Below are positions 62,905-64,000 of a DNA stretch of 64,000 nt, piece after piece; within the stretch, counting starts at the first letter, position 1; every line of letters starts with the position of its first letter. The stretch is from contig NZ_JAHWGP010000003.1 of NCBI RefSeq assembly GCF_020873915.1, positions 1-64,000 on the forward strand. The letters are read 5' to 3'. The position numbers and the translations under genes were made by a program. The notes below the pieces were generated by a model. The model was not told the DNA's origin, did not search any database, and saw only the letters and a list, made by a program, of their open reading frames with translations. This DNA comes from Streptomyces sp. DH5. Its GTDB lineage: Bacteria > Actinomycetota > Actinomycetes > Streptomycetales > Streptomycetaceae.

Positions 62905-63225
62905 ATGAGCATCGTCAAGATCAACGTACTCACGGTCCCGGAAGAGCAGCGCGAGACGCTGGAGCAGCGGTTCGCCGCGCGGGCGGGGGCGGTGGAGAAC
63001 TCGGACGGGTTCGAGTGGTTCGAGCTGCTGCGCCCGGTCGAGGGCACCGACACCTACCTCGTCTACACCCGCTGGCGGACCGAGGAGGACTTCCAGCGCT
63101 GGATGGCGGGCCGCGGCCAGGCCGCGCACGGCGGCGAGCAGGGCGAGAAGCCGCGCCCCGCCGCCACGGACGCCACCCTGTGGTCCTTCGAGGTGGTCCA
63201 GCAGGCCGCGCCGAAGCAGGGCTGA
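62905..63225 (+). CDS. Antibiotic biosynthesis monooxygenase-family protein
   Basis: 106 residues of the ABM fold: MSIVKINVLTVPEEQRETLE, GFEWFELLRPVEGTDTYLVY, TRWRTEEDFQRWM. Similar to actinobacterial heme-degrading monooxygenases of the HmoA type. The 295 bp before it hold nothing I can recognise. Confidence 0.85.
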   Translation: MSIVKINVLTVPEEQRETLEQRFAARAGAVENSDGFEWFELLRPVEGTDTYLVYTRWRTEEDFQRWMAGRGQAAHGGEQGEKPRPAATDATLWSFEVVQQAAPKQG

Positions 63226-63249
63226 CGGCTCCTGCCGCCGCCCCGGGAA

Positions 63250-64000
63250 TCAGCCGAGGGCGGTGAGGACGCGGCGGGTGGCCTCGACGACCAGCGGGTC
63301 GCTGGGGTCGGCGTCGCGGTCCGGGCGGTCGGTGAGGACGGCCAGCACCAGCGGGGCGCCCCGGTCCGGCCACAGGACGGCCACGTCGTTGGCCCGGCCC
63401 CATTCGCCGGTGCCGGTCTTGTCGCCGGTCCTCCAGCCCCGGGGGACGCCGGCCCGGATGCGCTGGTCGCCGGTGGTGTTGTGGACCAGCCAGTCGGTCA
63501 GCAGGGCCCGCTCGGCGGCCGGCAGGGCGTCGCCGAGCACGAGGGCGCGATAGCCGGCGGCGACGGCGCGGGGGGTGGTGGTGTCGCGCGGGTCCCCCGG
63601 CGGGTTGGCGTTCAGCTCGGGTTCGACGTGATCCAGGCGACTGACGGAGTCACCGAGTCCGCGCAGGTGGGCGGTGAGGGCGCGCGGCCCGCCGAGGTCC
63701 CGCAGCAGCAGGTTGGCGGCCGTGTTGTCGCTGTACCGGACGGCGGCGTCGCAGAGGCCGCGGACGGTCATGCCCGTGCCGGTGTGCCGCTCGGTGATGG
63801 GTGAGTACGCGACCAGGTCGTCCCGGGTGTAGGGGACGCGCTCGTCCAGACGGGCGAGCCGGCGGCGGTCCAGGACCGCTCCGGCGGCGAGCGTCTTGAA
63901 GGTGGAGCAGAACGCGAAGCGTTCGTCGGCGCGGTGGACGACCGTGGCTCCGGTGCCGGTCGCCAGCGCGTACACCCCGAGACGTGCGCCGTACTCGCGT
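63250..64000 (-). CDS. Class A beta-lactamase, 5' end cut by window edge
   Basis: About 250 codons of the C-terminal part. All class A motifs are present: FCSTFKTLAAGAVL (SxxK), AVRYSDNTAANLLL (SDN), HVEPELNANPPGDPRDTTTP (omega-loop Glu and Asn) and GDKTGTGEWG (KTG). The frame continues past 64000 with GARLGVYALATGTG, so the start and signal peptide lie outside. Hydrolyses beta-lactams in the envelope or outside the cell. Confidence 0.92.
   Translation of the reverse strand, partial: REYGARLGVYALATGTGATVVHRADERFAFCSTFKTLAAGAVLDRRRLARLDERVPYTRDDLVAYSPITERHTGTGMTVRGLCDAAVRYSDNTAANLLLRDLGGPRALTAHLRGLGDSVSRLDHVEPELNANPPGDPRDTTTPRAVAAGYRALVLGDALPAAERALLTDWLVHNTTGDQRIRAGVPRGWRTGDKTGTGEWGRANDVAVLWPDRGAPLVLAVLTDRPDRDADPSDPLVVEATRRVLTALG

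Noticed and set aside
1-64000. tRNA, rRNA, insertion sequences, phage or integrase genes.
   Set aside because: No cloverleaf-like, rRNA-like or transposase/integrase sequence was seen on reading both strands; a tRNAscan and IS search would be decisive.

Overview
High-GC actinobacterial chromosome, almost certainly Streptomyces or a close relative. Third-position GC is extreme, GTG and TTG starts are common, most operons use 4-bp stop/start overlaps, and the gene set is typical of the genus (SARP regulator, several NarL-type two-component pairs, TerD proteins, an ECF41-like sigma factor, class I LysRS-type enzyme). No rRNA, tRNA, CRISPR array, insertion sequence or replication origin was seen.

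Layout. (1) 1-6406: right end of a biosynthetic cluster. A family 2 glycosyltransferase is followed by a five-gene NDP-deoxysugar cassette: 2,3-dehydratase, 4-ketoreductase, 3-aminotransferase, 5-epimerase and C-methyltransferase. This is the gene set used for branched 3-amino-2,3,6-trideoxyhexoses of the vancosamine/epivancosamine type. The dehydratase gene carries a 7-bp tandem duplication that breaks its frame. (2) 6505-9028: a permease with its His-rich partner protein, and a small frameshifted membrane protein gene. (3) 9096-12713: a Ser/Thr kinase divergent from a PIN-like/FHA protein, then the scar of a deleted arsenic-resistance locus. (4) 12946-19140: an MMPL transporter with its own two-component system, a secreted protein, and a second DesK/DesR-like pair.

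(5) 19193-36324 is the most interesting part. Two convergent operons meet at a perfect 18-bp hairpin. The rightward operon encodes a class I lysyl-tRNA synthetase paralogue, a GNAT/FemX-like transferase, an NTF2-like protein, a PaaK-like fragment and a PaaK-like ligase. The leftward operon encodes an Fe/2-oxoglutarate enzyme with the HxG metal site of BesD-type amino-acid halogenases, a polyprenyl-phosphate-type glycosyltransferase, an ATP-grasp ligase, a membrane protein, a second PaaK-like ligase, a flippase-like exporter with a repetitive Ala/Pro tail, a cation/H+ antiporter and a sugar epimerase. A UDP-glucuronate decarboxylase and a TrmB/LuxR-like regulator flank it. My inference is an undescribed pathway in which a basic amino acid is halogenated, activated by a tRNA-synthetase-like enzyme and joined to a sugar- or lipid-linked product that is exported.

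(6) 36477-44829: small proteins, a SARP regulator preceded by a tiny secreted peptide, UDP-glucose dehydrogenase (which with the decarboxylase gives a UDP-xylose route), a tyrosine phosphatase, a DedA protein, a third two-component system, and CsbD and hydrophobic stress proteins. (7) 44945-64000: housekeeping and stress genes (anti-sigma-type ATPase, TspO, polysaccharide deacetylase, PAP2-type enzyme, GlsB, two TerD proteins, LysR with a divergent serine hydrolase, a metallo-hydrolase, a fused double histidine kinase with its regulator, an oxidoreductase with an ECF41-like sigma factor, an orphan sugar-binding lipoprotein, a monooxygenase) and a class A beta-lactamase cut by the window edge.
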